NCBI RefSeq assembly: GCF_014697475.1
Contig: NZ_JACJRV010000018.1
Coordinates: 33,537-97,536 of the forward strand
Reading direction: 5' to 3'
Source: Nostoc sp. FACHB-152
GTDB taxonomy: Bacteria; Cyanobacteriota; Cyanobacteriia; Cyanobacteriales; Nostocaceae
DNA: 64,000 nucleotides
The notes beneath the pieces were generated by a model. The model had not been told where the DNA came from and ran no database searches. It saw only the letters and a list, made by a program, of their open reading frames with translations. Position 1 is the first letter of the stretch; every line of letters begins with the position of its first letter. The position numbers were made by a program, and so were the translations under genes. Shown one piece after another: positions 18,512-26,716 of the stretch.

Positions 18512-18546
18512 CTTACCCTCTCTGCGACTCTGCGCCTCTGCGTGAG
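18512..18546. repeat. Dispersed CTCTGCG repeat, second copy
   Basis: Same type as 921-955: CTTAC, CTCTGCG units, then GCGTGA. It sits in the 225-bp gap between the convergent pentapeptide and SLH-glycosidase genes, which holds no gene I can support. The open frame that runs across it is compositionally poor and antisense to the glycosidase. Confidence 0.65.
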
Positions 18547-18627
18547 ATAATTCATCCCGCATTTATGCAACGCCAAAAAAACTTACCCCTACACCCTTTT
18601 TACCTAAACTTGCCTGTACCAAACAAG

Positions 18628-20721
18628 TTAAGCAACTGTAATCACTACACCCAAACTCTCATTCGCAAACTTATCAACTGCACACACGGCATAGGTTCCT
18701 GGTTGGACAGTCGCAAAGGTTGTACCTGCCGACAAAATGCGCCCAAGTGTCCAAAAATCGCCAGTCTGCCGATAAAGTGTCCAAGAACGCACAGGTTGAT
18801 TATCGCCTGGTTGCCAGTTGAGTTTACCATCTTTAAATTGCAAAGCTTTGGGTGGGGATGGTGGAGTTGTATTCCGCCACGACATGGTAGGTACTAGGGC
18901 AGGTTTAGAATAAATCACATTTTTAAATTGGTCAGCAATACCTTGACGATTTTCCTTGATGGCACTCATACTGAAGAACATATTCCCCAATGATAAGTTT
19001 GGTGCTAGACCACGAGAAATTTTAATTTGCTTATCAATTTCATCGTCTTTCCAAGCTTTACCGTCTAGTTGTCCAATATTATTACCAGCGTAAATATGCC
19101 GTTGTTTAGGATTAACTTCTGTCCACCACCTCAGCAAGACAGGATAACTTTGTTTGGTTTGGTCGATGCGCCAATACAGTTGCGGGGCTATATAATCAAT
19201 CCAGCCTTGCTCTAACCATTTCTTAGAATCTGCATACAGCACACTGTAAGCATCTAAACCTGTAATTCCTGCTGGTTGTCCGGGGCGGTAAATGCCAAAG
19301 GGACTAATACCGAAATTGACATAAGGCTTTGCTGCCTTAATTCCTTCAGAGAGGCGTAGTACCATTTGATTGACATTTTCTCGCCGCCAATCATCTAAAC
19401 TTAGTTGACCATCAGCTGCTTTGTAAGCTGCGTAGGTTTTATTATCAGGGAAAGCTTGACCTTGAATAGGGTAGGGATAAAAATAATCATCTAAGTGAAT
19501 GCCATCTATGTCATAGCGTTGCACTACATCGAGGATGACATTGTATGCTCTATCTTGAACAATTTTTGAGCCTGGATCCATCCATAGTTGATTGCCCCAT
19601 TGATAAACTACTTCTGGATGAGTAACTGCTATATGCGGACGGACATTCGGTGAACCTTTGGTGCTGGTTTTGGCGCGGTAGGGGTTGAACCAAGCATGAA
19701 CTTCGATATTGCGCTTGTGACATTCCGCGATCGCAAACTCCAAAGGATCATACAATGGTTCTGGCGCTCTCCCTTGAGTCCCAGTAATCCAAGCACTCCA
19801 AGGTTCTAACTCGGAAGCATATAAAGCATCCCCTTCTGGCCGTACCTGCAAAATCAGGGCGTTAAAATTGAGTGCTTGCAACTGAGTGACAATTTCCACC
19901 AGTTCCGCTTTTTGTTGGGCAACCGGTAGTCCTGCTTTAGAAGGCCAATCACTATTCCACACAGAAGCTACCCAAGCCCCGCGAAACTCGCGTGTATGGC
20001 TAACTTTGACTGTATTGGGTGGGGTGCTGGGTATAGGTATGGGTGTTGGTATTGGTGTAGGTTTTGGTATTGGCGTAGGTGTGGGCGTGGGTGTGGATGT
20101 AGGTGTTTTTGTTGGTGGTACGATCAGGTAAACAGAGTTAATCTTTGGAACATTACCCAGATAAACCAAAGCTTGATAAACCATGACAGCGACATCTGCG
20201 CGAGTCGCTGCTGAAGCGTAGTTAAGTAACTTAATATTAGGGAAGCTAGTAACTAAGCCTGCACTAGTCGCCACCGCCACTTGATTTCTAGCATAACCAG
20301 GGATGTTAGCTGCGTCTTGATAAATTTGTGGTAATTGATTTAATAACTCAGGCTGGATTTTAGTGGCAATATCTAAACCATTTACTAGTGAAACTAAAAC
20401 ATCGCCCCTAGCGATGCGATTACTGGGGCGAAAATATTGATCAGGGTAGCCAGTTAAAAATCCTGTTTCATAAACCTTTTGGATAGCACTTGCAGCCCAA
20501 AGATTTGCCGGGACATCAACAAAGGGAGTATATTGGCGTTTCGCAGATACATTAAAAACCGCCGCAATTATTGCCGCAAACTCAGCACGTGTCACTGAGT
20601 TATCCGGGCGAAAAGTTCCGTTAGGATAGCCATTCAAAATGCGCCGCCCTGCTAAGGCTTCAATAAATGGGCGCGCCCAATGATTTTGAATATCCGAGAA
20701 ACGTGCAGTAGTAGAGACCAT
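18628..20721 (-). CDS. SLH-domain protein with family-10-like glycosyl hydrolase (GHL10)
   Basis: Three S-layer-homology repeats occupy residues 1-190 (FSDIQNHWARPFIEAL; NGYPNGTFRPDNSVTRAEF; TGYPDQYFRPSNRIARGDV). A Pro/Thr linker follows (about 200-240). Residues about 245-590 match the GHL10/DUF187 glycosidase type: FRGAWVASVWNSDWPS at the start, HAWFNPYRA, and the IDGIHLDDYFYP acidic motif. The C-terminal 90 residues look like a fibronectin-like beta domain. SLH domains normally bind the cell-wall polymer, so the enzyme should act on the envelope. There is no signal peptide at the only possible start: an in-frame TAG lies five codons upstream. Confidence 0.88.
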   Translation of the reverse strand: MVSTTARFSDIQNHWARPFIEALAGRRILNGYPNGTFRPDNSVTRAEFAAIIAAVFNVSAKRQYTPFVDVPANLWAASAIQKVYETGFLTGYPDQYFRPSNRIARGDVLVSLVNGLDIATKIQPELLNQLPQIYQDAANIPGYARNQVAVATSAGLVTSFPNIKLLNYASAATRADVAVMVYQALVYLGNVPKINSVYLIVPPTKTPTSTPTPTPTPIPKPTPIPTPIPIPSTPPNTVKVSHTREFRGAWVASVWNSDWPSKAGLPVAQQKAELVEIVTQLQALNFNALILQVRPEGDALYASELEPWSAWITGTQGRAPEPLYDPLEFAIAECHKRNIEVHAWFNPYRAKTSTKGSPNVRPHIAVTHPEVVYQWGNQLWMDPGSKIVQDRAYNVILDVVQRYDIDGIHLDDYFYPYPIQGQAFPDNKTYAAYKAADGQLSLDDWRRENVNQMVLRLSEGIKAAKPYVNFGISPFGIYRPGQPAGITGLDAYSVLYADSKKWLEQGWIDYIAPQLYWRIDQTKQSYPVLLRWWTEVNPKQRHIYAGNNIGQLDGKAWKDDEIDKQIKISRGLAPNLSLGNMFFSMSAIKENRQGIADQFKNVIYSKPALVPTMSWRNTTPPSPPKALQFKDGKLNWQPGDNQPVRSWTLYRQTGDFWTLGRILSAGTTFATVQPGTYAVCAVDKFANESLGVVITVA

Positions 20722-20907
20722 TGTTGATTGCCACTAGTTTGCTTGGCTGGATTCTAGCAACACAATCGCGATCGCTACCGGACTTTCGTATAAATTTTCA
20801 TATTTGGCAATCTTCTCTAGCCAATTGAGTTAAAAAACTTACGTATAAATAATTTACTTCAGGTGGGAACACTAGATTGAGACATTGCTAAAAGTTGCCA
20901 CCAAATT

Positions 20908-22245
20908 ATGAGCATGACAATTGTTAGTCTTCGAGAGGCACTGCAAAGGCTTCCCGAAAATGCAGCAGAAGCTATTGTAAGCGACCTTTTTGCTCCTCAC
21001 TTGTTGAGAGCTTTAGGGTTTCATTCTGAAGAAATTTATCCAGAATATAACACTGGTCACGGAAACGTTGATAAAGCAGCCAGAAAAACTATTGGAGATA
21101 ATGTCTTTTTACACACCAAATCAAATCCATACGTTCTGCTGGAATTAAAGGGTAGAGACATTAACCTATCGGAAGATGCTGCACAGTATCAAAAAACAGT
21201 TAATCAACTGAAGCATTATCTACTTGCTCCTAATTGTAAAACTGTACAGTGGGGTATAATTACTAATTCTTGCCATATTCAACTGTTTCGCAAGCATGAA
21301 AAAGTAATTTACCCGGCAACAAAATGTCTTTCAATAGATGCAGATAATATTGATAAGGTGATTGCTTCTATTCGACAAAAAATTGAAAATCCTACAAAAG
21401 CCTTAACAATTGCAGTATATAACAACAAAGGTGGAGTTGGTAAAACGACTACTACTGTCAATTTAGCAGCCATATTAACTGTTTTAGGAAAAAAGGTTTT
21501 AGCAATTGATTTTGACCCTAACCAACAAGATTTAACAAACTCTTTAGGTCTTCCGTTAAATCATGGGAGTGTCTTTGATGCTTTAAAAGAAAGGGATGTA
21601 GAACTTCAAAGTACTATACATACTTATAAGTTTCCTCTTAAAAGGCATAATATCGAACTGAGGTTTGATGTTATCCCTGCTGATCCAGCACTGACTAATG
21701 AATCTGAACCTATCTTGCGTAATTACCTCAAAATTAACACTCTTTATCGCAAGCTAGAATTGTCAAGACAAGAATATGACTATATTTTGATAGATTCGCC
21801 ACCCAACTGGCGAGTATTTAGCCAATCGGCTGTTTATGCGGCTGATGTTGTTCTCATTCCCACAAAGCATAACAATCGTTTTTCGTTAGAAAATGCAGCG
21901 ATGGCAATGAAGAAATTTATTCCAGAAGTACAAAATAAAAAATCTGATGGTAGCCCTATTCCATTACCAATTTTCTTTAATGGAGAGAAGATTACCCTAC
22001 CTCAAATGTCAGTTGCTCAACAAGAAATTAATAACATTCTTAAAACTGCTAAAAAAGAGGGGTTTGATTTACTATCCTACTTTTATCCCAGATATACTAA
22101 TGCCAAAAAAGACCTATATATTCATGAGGTTCCAAGCTACGCTCACATAGCTGGTGCCGCTTTCTCGCGTATTCCTGCGGTTTATCGAGATAGACCTGCT
22201 CATGAATATTACAAAAATCTAGCAAAGGAGTATTTTTTACAATGA
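20908..22245 (+). CDS. PD-(D/E)XK nuclease-like domain fused to ParA-type ATPase
   Basis: 445 residues. Residues 15-150 resemble the HsdR-N restriction-nuclease fold: D55 in HGNVDKAAR and E79-L80-K81 in VLLELKGRD form the D...ExK site, followed by a helix with QLKHYL and the GIITNSCHIQLFR strand typical of type I R-subunit N domains. From residue 166 a full ParA/MinD-type deviant Walker ATPase follows: NNKGGVGKTT (172-181), LAIDFDPNQQDLT and YILIDSPPNW. Its stop overlaps the next start (ATGA), so they are co-translated. The nuclease-ParA joining is unusual. It may couple DNA cutting to ParA-like sensing or positioning; function unproven. Confidence 0.82.
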   Translation: MSMTIVSLREALQRLPENAAEAIVSDLFAPHLLRALGFHSEEIYPEYNTGHGNVDKAARKTIGDNVFLHTKSNPYVLLELKGRDINLSEDAAQYQKTVNQLKHYLLAPNCKTVQWGIITNSCHIQLFRKHEKVIYPATKCLSIDADNIDKVIASIRQKIENPTKALTIAVYNNKGGVGKTTTTVNLAAILTVLGKKVLAIDFDPNQQDLTNSLGLPLNHGSVFDALKERDVELQSTIHTYKFPLKRHNIELRFDVIPADPALTNESEPILRNYLKINTLYRKLELSRQEYDYILIDSPPNWRVFSQSAVYAADVVLIPTKHNNRFSLENAAMAMKKFIPEVQNKKSDGSPIPLPIFFNGEKITLPQMSVAQQEINNILKTAKKEGFDLLSYFYPRYTNAKKDLYIHEVPSYAHIAGAAFSRIPAVYRDRPAHEYYKNLAKEYFLQ

Positions 22246-22940
22246 GTAGCCTCAGCGATGTTGGAAATTTAATGCACTTGTATTTAGATGAAATTGACCC
22301 CGGCGAAGGAACTGATGCGCCTGAGTTTTTAATCAAAGCTTCAGCCCATTTGCTTAACCAAAAAGGTGGACGTAATTGGATTCCAGTGATTGTGAAAGAA
22401 ACTGGCGAAGATAAATATCAAGTAATTGGTAATTCTTTCATTTATGCAGTTGTAGAAGCTGCTGGTTTAGAACGCGTTTGGTGCATTATTACTGATGGTA
22501 GTGATGAGACAGTTGAAGTAACAAAAATACTTGCTGGGGAAGAAATTCCAAAAATTAATCTCTCTAAAGCATCTAGGGATGAAATTAAGTCAGCATTAGA
22601 GTATTTAGTCAAACAACCAGATAGCGTTCTCAAAACAGTGAAAACTGCGATCGCAACAAACAGAATTGATGAAGCTCCTCGTCAATATTGGAAAACATTA
22701 GATCCAATTGTGGATCTAAAATGTGGCATTACTAAAGGTACAAAACTTAATGCTTTAAAACAAGTTTTTTATCTAACTCCTCAACCAACACCAGATATTA
22801 CCACCGACACCGGCACTGATACTCTCAAAACAATGTCAATGGCTGATTTAAAAGTGATGGCTAAGAAACAAGGTATTACTGGCATCAGTAAGATGAAAAA
22901 GGATGAACTTGTGAAAGCATTAACTAAGCTTTCAAAGTAG
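22242..22940 (+). CDS. ParB/Srx-like protein with C-terminal Rho-N domain
   Basis: 232 residues, overlapping the upstream ParA-fusion by 4 nt. Residues 30-90 read like the ParB N-terminal/sulfiredoxin fold (WIPVIVKETGEDKYQVIGNS, then AGLERVWCIITDG). The middle is helical. Residues about 195-230 (SMADLKVMAKKQGITGISKM) form a Rho-N/SAP-like nucleic-acid-binding motif. The ParB CTPase box (GERR) is not seen. It most likely works with the nuclease-ParA protein as its DNA- or RNA-binding partner. A short hairpin (ACACCAT/ATGGTGT) follows the stop. Confidence 0.7.
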   Translation: MSSLSDVGNLMHLYLDEIDPGEGTDAPEFLIKASAHLLNQKGGRNWIPVIVKETGEDKYQVIGNSFIYAVVEAAGLERVWCIITDGSDETVEVTKILAGEEIPKINLSKASRDEIKSALEYLVKQPDSVLKTVKTAIATNRIDEAPRQYWKTLDPIVDLKCGITKGTKLNALKQVFYLTPQPTPDITTDTGTDTLKTMSMADLKVMAKKQGITGISKMKKDELVKALTKLSK

Positions 22941-23030
22941 CGCCAAGCACCAAACACCATAAAACTGATGTGTTCAGCCTTTGAATGGTGTACTTGATGG
23001 TTAAATTACTATTACTAATTCTGAGTTAGT

Positions 23031-23068
23031 GCGATCGCATTTATTGTACAGGTTATGTATGCGATCGC
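23031..23068. repeat. 38-nt HIP1-bounded inverted repeat, copy 1
   Basis: GCGATCGCAT and its complement ATGCGATCGC bound an 18-nt centre (TTATTGTACAGGTTATGT). A copy at 46157-46194 matches at 35 of 38 positions, including the centre, so the similarity is not only the HIP1 ends. It lies in the 305-bp gap after the ParB-like gene. The rest of that gap holds further isolated HIP1 sites and no gene. Confidence 0.75.
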
Positions 23069-23245
23069 AACCTTGGCAACCCTTTTTATGAGAATGAGAA
23101 GTTCAAGTTTCAAAAATTTTGCTAGGAACAGGCGATCGCACTTAACCAATGATTACGACAGATGGATGGCTCAAACGGTTATACAACAAGTGTTTTACAA
23201 TTTTATTCTCTAAAATCTAAAATGGTATAAGTCGTCAGGAGAACA

Positions 23246-24592
23246 TCAACTTGCAGGGAACTGTGCTAAGAGGTCTTTGCCGTCAATAATGGTACTAGTG
23301 AAGACAAACTTGCGGTTAGCTTGATAGCGTGGGTCTGACTTAGCAATAATCATGAAGTCTCGATGTCCCTGTTTTGTCCTACCTACTTGACAGCCAGCAC
23401 TCCATCTTCCTACGTCGGATTTAGGATTATCACCTCCCCAATGTTGGTTAATGCCAAAATAGCCTGAGTCCATAGAGTCGCCTTTATCACGCGTGCCTGA
23501 ACGATTGGCATCGCGGTAGACGGTGACTGAACCACCAGTTTGCACAAGAGCTTCATGGGGGCAAGCCTGTCCGTGAGTTCCTACTTGCCATGCGGTATAT
23601 TGGCCGAAGGCGATAATTGCCGCACCTTTGGAGTTCAAGGGATTGTACGTATAGAACTTGCCTGGGTTGGTTGTGGCTTCCCAACAGCCAATCATTTTCG
23701 GCTTGCCGTCTTTAAACTCAATCACAATGCGGAGGTCGTTCCAGACATTGAGGGCATTGTTATTGAGCGTTCCGTCCGGATTCATGCCTTCGATGTAGAT
23801 AATATTTTTGTATCCAGGCTCTTTGTCAATTTTGTAGCCCTTCCTCTGGCAATAGGCCACGATTTTCTCTTCTAGAGTTTTAGGCTTAGTCTGGACTGTG
23901 GCGATTTTGCAGCCGTCAATCTGGACGTGTCCACCATAGATAAACCAAATGCGCCGCTCCTGAACTGGAACCTTGAGCATAACTCGGAGATGTTGAGCGT
24001 CGGCGATCGCCACTTCGGTAATTTCCAACTGTCTCCCCGCTTTGACACTGGTTTTTTCCGATGCCTCAAGCTTGTTGGAGGGCAATGAGCAGCTTTTAAA
24101 CACCGAGTCAGAAGTCACTTTAAGATTAAACTGTCCCTGCTCGGTCTGATCATCTTTGAGTCCTAGCGCTTGCAGAAAGTACAACATTGCTGCACAACCA
24201 GCAGCCGAATCAAGAGTCTTGGTGTGATTAGTCCCAGCCCAAACAAACGGCGTAATTCCCTGGCTATCTTTGCCCTGAAAGTCGTTGCACGCATCAAAGG
24301 CGAGTAAGCGAGCAGAGAGCTTTGCTGGTATCAGTTCGCCCTGAATCTTCCTCAGCTTGTGCGTGATTTGCTCGAAGAATTGCGTAGTACCCTCAAAATC
24401 CGACTTAGCGTGTAAGATTCCTGCCCAATACCAAGGTAAGTTGGGATAGTACCACTCGATTTTCTCGTAAAAGCCGCGATCGTAATGCAGCTTCTCAGCA
24501 ACTTTTTCTAACTCTGGCAAGAGATTGGATTGCACCTTGCAGCCTTGCCATAGTTCTGTATATTTTTCATCAATAGATACAATATTAGCCAT
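23246..24592 (-). CDS. Phage-type lysozyme-like protein with C-terminal L,D-transpeptidase-like domain
   Basis: 448 residues, no signal peptide. Residues 8-155 follow the pattern of a phage muramidase family (YTELW..., PWYWAGILHAKSDF, then PFVWAGTN and GCAAMLYFLQALG). In the family the helix after PWW reads IHERES with the catalytic Glu; here the text is LHAKSD, so the acid appears lost. The C-terminal 120 residues carry GYFGINQHWGG and GRWSAGCQVG, reminiscent of the SxGC motif of L,D-transpeptidase/YkuD-like folds. Probably a cell-wall-active or wall-binding protein of prophage ancestry. It is the last of three leftward genes. The assignment is by pattern only. Confidence 0.6.
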   Translation of the reverse strand: MANIVSIDEKYTELWQGCKVQSNLLPELEKVAEKLHYDRGFYEKIEWYYPNLPWYWAGILHAKSDFEGTTQFFEQITHKLRKIQGELIPAKLSARLLAFDACNDFQGKDSQGITPFVWAGTNHTKTLDSAAGCAAMLYFLQALGLKDDQTEQGQFNLKVTSDSVFKSCSLPSNKLEASEKTSVKAGRQLEITEVAIADAQHLRVMLKVPVQERRIWFIYGGHVQIDGCKIATVQTKPKTLEEKIVAYCQRKGYKIDKEPGYKNIIYIEGMNPDGTLNNNALNVWNDLRIVIEFKDGKPKMIGCWEATTNPGKFYTYNPLNSKGAAIIAFGQYTAWQVGTHGQACPHEALVQTGGSVTVYRDANRSGTRDKGDSMDSGYFGINQHWGGDNPKSDVGRWSAGCQVGRTKQGHRDFMIIAKSDPRYQANRKFVFTSTIIDGKDLLAQFPAS

Positions 24593-24747
24593 TTTTGTGA
24601 TGTTTAACTGTTCATAGATAAGTAAAGAACGGCAAAATTTTGTTATCCTAAAAACGGCTTAGAGCTTTACTTTTAAATCATTGCTAAAAGCTTAAACACG
24701 CATTAAAAAGTCCAGCCATGAGTCGTTTAAAGTATAGTTTGCTGTGT

Positions 24748-25056
24748 TCAAGCTCCAGTCCAGTTGGGATTTCTTAGCTGTTGATTGCCCATGTCTTCAT
24801 TCTGGATTTCGGGATATATAGTGTCTTGATTTTTAACCTGTTCTATACGTTGGCAGAGGCTATAGATAATTATCGGGTCGCTGATGATTTCAGTCAGGAT
24901 GCGGGCTTCATGAAAGTCTCTGGCATCGCTTTTTAAGTCACGCAACACCAAATCGATTAGTTCAGGACTCATTTCTATATCCACAGAAATGCTAATCCCA
25001 ACATCTGGCCCAATTCTGTCTACGTTGATTGAATACTTTTTACTGTTACGAATCAT
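24748..25056 (-). CDS. Hypothetical protein (102 aa)
   Basis: Family not recognised. It starts MIRNSKKYSINVDRIGPDVG; the first 40 residues look like two beta strands (SINVDRIG, ISISVDIEM), then helices (PELIDLVLRDLKSDARDFHE and IIIYSLCQRIEQVKN), then a polar tail. The size and place between two lysozyme-type genes, 84 bp after the DUF4231-lysozyme gene and 155 bp before the other, suggest co-transcription. A regulator or inhibitor of either neighbour would be reasonable, but the sequence does not show it. Confidence 0.6.
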   Translation of the reverse strand: MIRNSKKYSINVDRIGPDVGISISVDIEMSPELIDLVLRDLKSDARDFHEARILTEIISDPIIIYSLCQRIEQVKNQDTIYPEIQNEDMGNQQLRNPNWTGA

Positions 25057-25140
25057 AATTTTGTCCTATTGATTGTGAATCAAAGCGTGTTTACGGGGAT
25101 TTAGGCTAAATTAAGCCCTCAAACTTGAAATGCTAGACTA

Positions 25141-26595
25141 TTAGGGGTAGGGTTTCAGGAATAGTTCAGCTTCCGCTTCTCTTCGTCTCCTTAGTCCTTG
25201 CTCAACATTTGATCCAGGATTGCGATACTTGATGAAAGTTTCGCGGATATTAGCCCAATCCTTATTCTTTAAAACTCTAGTCATTGACTCAAAATTAGAG
25301 GCACCGTAAAATTTACTGCCCAAGTTGTAGCCAAAGCTGAGTAAAGCACCTTGTTGATGAGGGTTAAGTTCGCTCCAGCAAGGTATTTTCATTAAATCGG
25401 GTAAGTAGCTTGTTTCCAACTGATAAATCAACAAATCATCAGCCTCTTGTTGGGAAATACTCTCTCCCATACACCACGGACTACCATTACGTTTTCTGGT
25501 CGTACCCCAGCCAATTGTGATTGGTTTCCCGCCAGTTAAAGGATCGGGGTATGCATTCAGATAGCAACCTTCAAACTTTTTAATCATCTCAACTCCACAC
25601 ATAGGTAGCCTTGTGGATGTAGATGTGGATGTGGAGACTGCTTTAGTTGCGGTGATCTGGTTTGTTGCTGTCTGGTTTGCTGGTGTACCGTTCCTGCTGA
25701 TAGGATTGTTCTTAATCCTAGCCAGAATCTCGTTAGCACTGAGATACTGTACTGAATCAGCGTTTAGGCTGGTGCTGTCACGATCTTCGTCGTCCTCTTG
25801 CCATAAACTGCTAACAGGAGTTAAGTCAGGTTGCTTATCTGAGTCTACTTGGGCTGCCTGCTCTGTTGGTTGTTCGCTCTCTTTTGGAGCAGACTCTTTT
25901 GGAGCAGCTCGCTCTTGTTCCAACTGCTGCTTTTCGGCTTGGACGCGCTGCTTCTCAGCTTCTAGTTCCCTAAGTTGGGCTTCATACTGCGCCCGTAACT
26001 GCAACTGCTCGTTGAGCTTTTCTAGGGCAAGTTCAGCATTCTTTGAAGCTGTTTCTTGTGTCTGCTTATCGTTTGCCTCTTGTCGTTCTGTTAACTGGGA
26101 AATAAAGCCCTGTACGTCTTGCTGAATATACTGTTCGACGCGTTCAGCAAAAATGGTGTAGGCATCGGTGTGGGTATTAAATTGACGATAGGGGCCAGCC
26201 ATTTGGAAAAACTGCCACCCTTCAATTTTCAAGCTTTCGGCAGTATTACGATAGGTGCGGTACTTCTCACCATGACCAAAAAACTCTTCAACCGCAGCAG
26301 AAACGGCTACTACCTGACTTAAACCAAAAGCCGACCAACCAACAATTTCTTGCCACTTCAGGTTCCCCTTCTGAAAACCAATTAGTGCGGGGACAATTAC
26401 ACCGCCAATGATGGTAATCATTCTGAGGTTGTGATGAGCATTGCGTTCTTTGGTGGCTTTTTTCTCCAGCCACATAACTTGGTCGAGCCAGCGATTTTTT
26501 AGAAAGTCTTTTCGCAAGTCTGACAAGTCGAGTCGGTCAATCAGTCCAGAGAAAGTCTGTTTAAGATATTGACTATAGTCTGCTTTCTTCGCCAT
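25141..26595 (-). CDS. DUF4231 (SLATT-like two-TM) protein fused to GH24 lysozyme
   Basis: 484 residues. Residues 1-165 fit DUF4231, a SLATT-type fold with two membrane helices (about 57-75 and 83-104) followed by the conserved EKYRTYRNTAESLKIEGW region. A Glu/Gln-rich coiled coil (168-230) and a polar linker lead to a C-terminal GH24 lysozyme (332-484) with an intact E342, D351, T360 triad (KKFEGC, YPDPLTGG, ITIGWGTT). GH24 enzymes cut murein; SLATT-like proteins are pore-forming effectors in conflict systems. With both helices as one hairpin, the lysozyme would be on the same side as the N-terminus, presumably the cytoplasm. The joining is unusual. Confidence 0.85.
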   Translation of the reverse strand: MAKKADYSQYLKQTFSGLIDRLDLSDLRKDFLKNRWLDQVMWLEKKATKERNAHHNLRMITIIGGVIVPALIGFQKGNLKWQEIVGWSAFGLSQVVAVSAAVEEFFGHGEKYRTYRNTAESLKIEGWQFFQMAGPYRQFNTHTDAYTIFAERVEQYIQQDVQGFISQLTERQEANDKQTQETASKNAELALEKLNEQLQLRAQYEAQLRELEAEKQRVQAEKQQLEQERAAPKESAPKESEQPTEQAAQVDSDKQPDLTPVSSLWQEDDEDRDSTSLNADSVQYLSANEILARIKNNPISRNGTPANQTATNQITATKAVSTSTSTSTRLPMCGVEMIKKFEGCYLNAYPDPLTGGKPITIGWGTTRKRNGSPWCMGESISQQEADDLLIYQLETSYLPDLMKIPCWSELNPHQQGALLSFGYNLGSKFYGASNFESMTRVLKNKDWANIRETFIKYRNPGSNVEQGLRRRREAEAELFLKPYP

Positions 26596-26689
26596 AGTTT
26601 TATATTTATCAAAAGCTGATAGCTATATTTACATAAAAATATTGCTTCCTCCTCAGTAGTTTCCCTACTTAACAAGCTTGCTTTAAAAA

Positions 26690-26716
26690 TTACTGATGTG
26701 GCTCTTTTTTTGCCAT
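26690..26716 (-). other. Possible leader micro-ORF (MAKKEPHQ)
   Basis: ATG at 26716 preceded by GAGGAG at optimal spacing (6 nt), then eight codons and TAA. It lies 95 nt upstream of the DUF4231-lysozyme start, and its first codons resemble that gene's MAKKADYSQ. It may be an upstream peptide controlling translation or a remnant of a duplicated start. Confidence 0.3.

Noticed and set aside
18460..18897. Rightward open frame of 145 codons
   Set aside because: It crosses a CTCTGCG repeat and lies antisense to the SLH-glycosidase end; the protein has no natural pattern.
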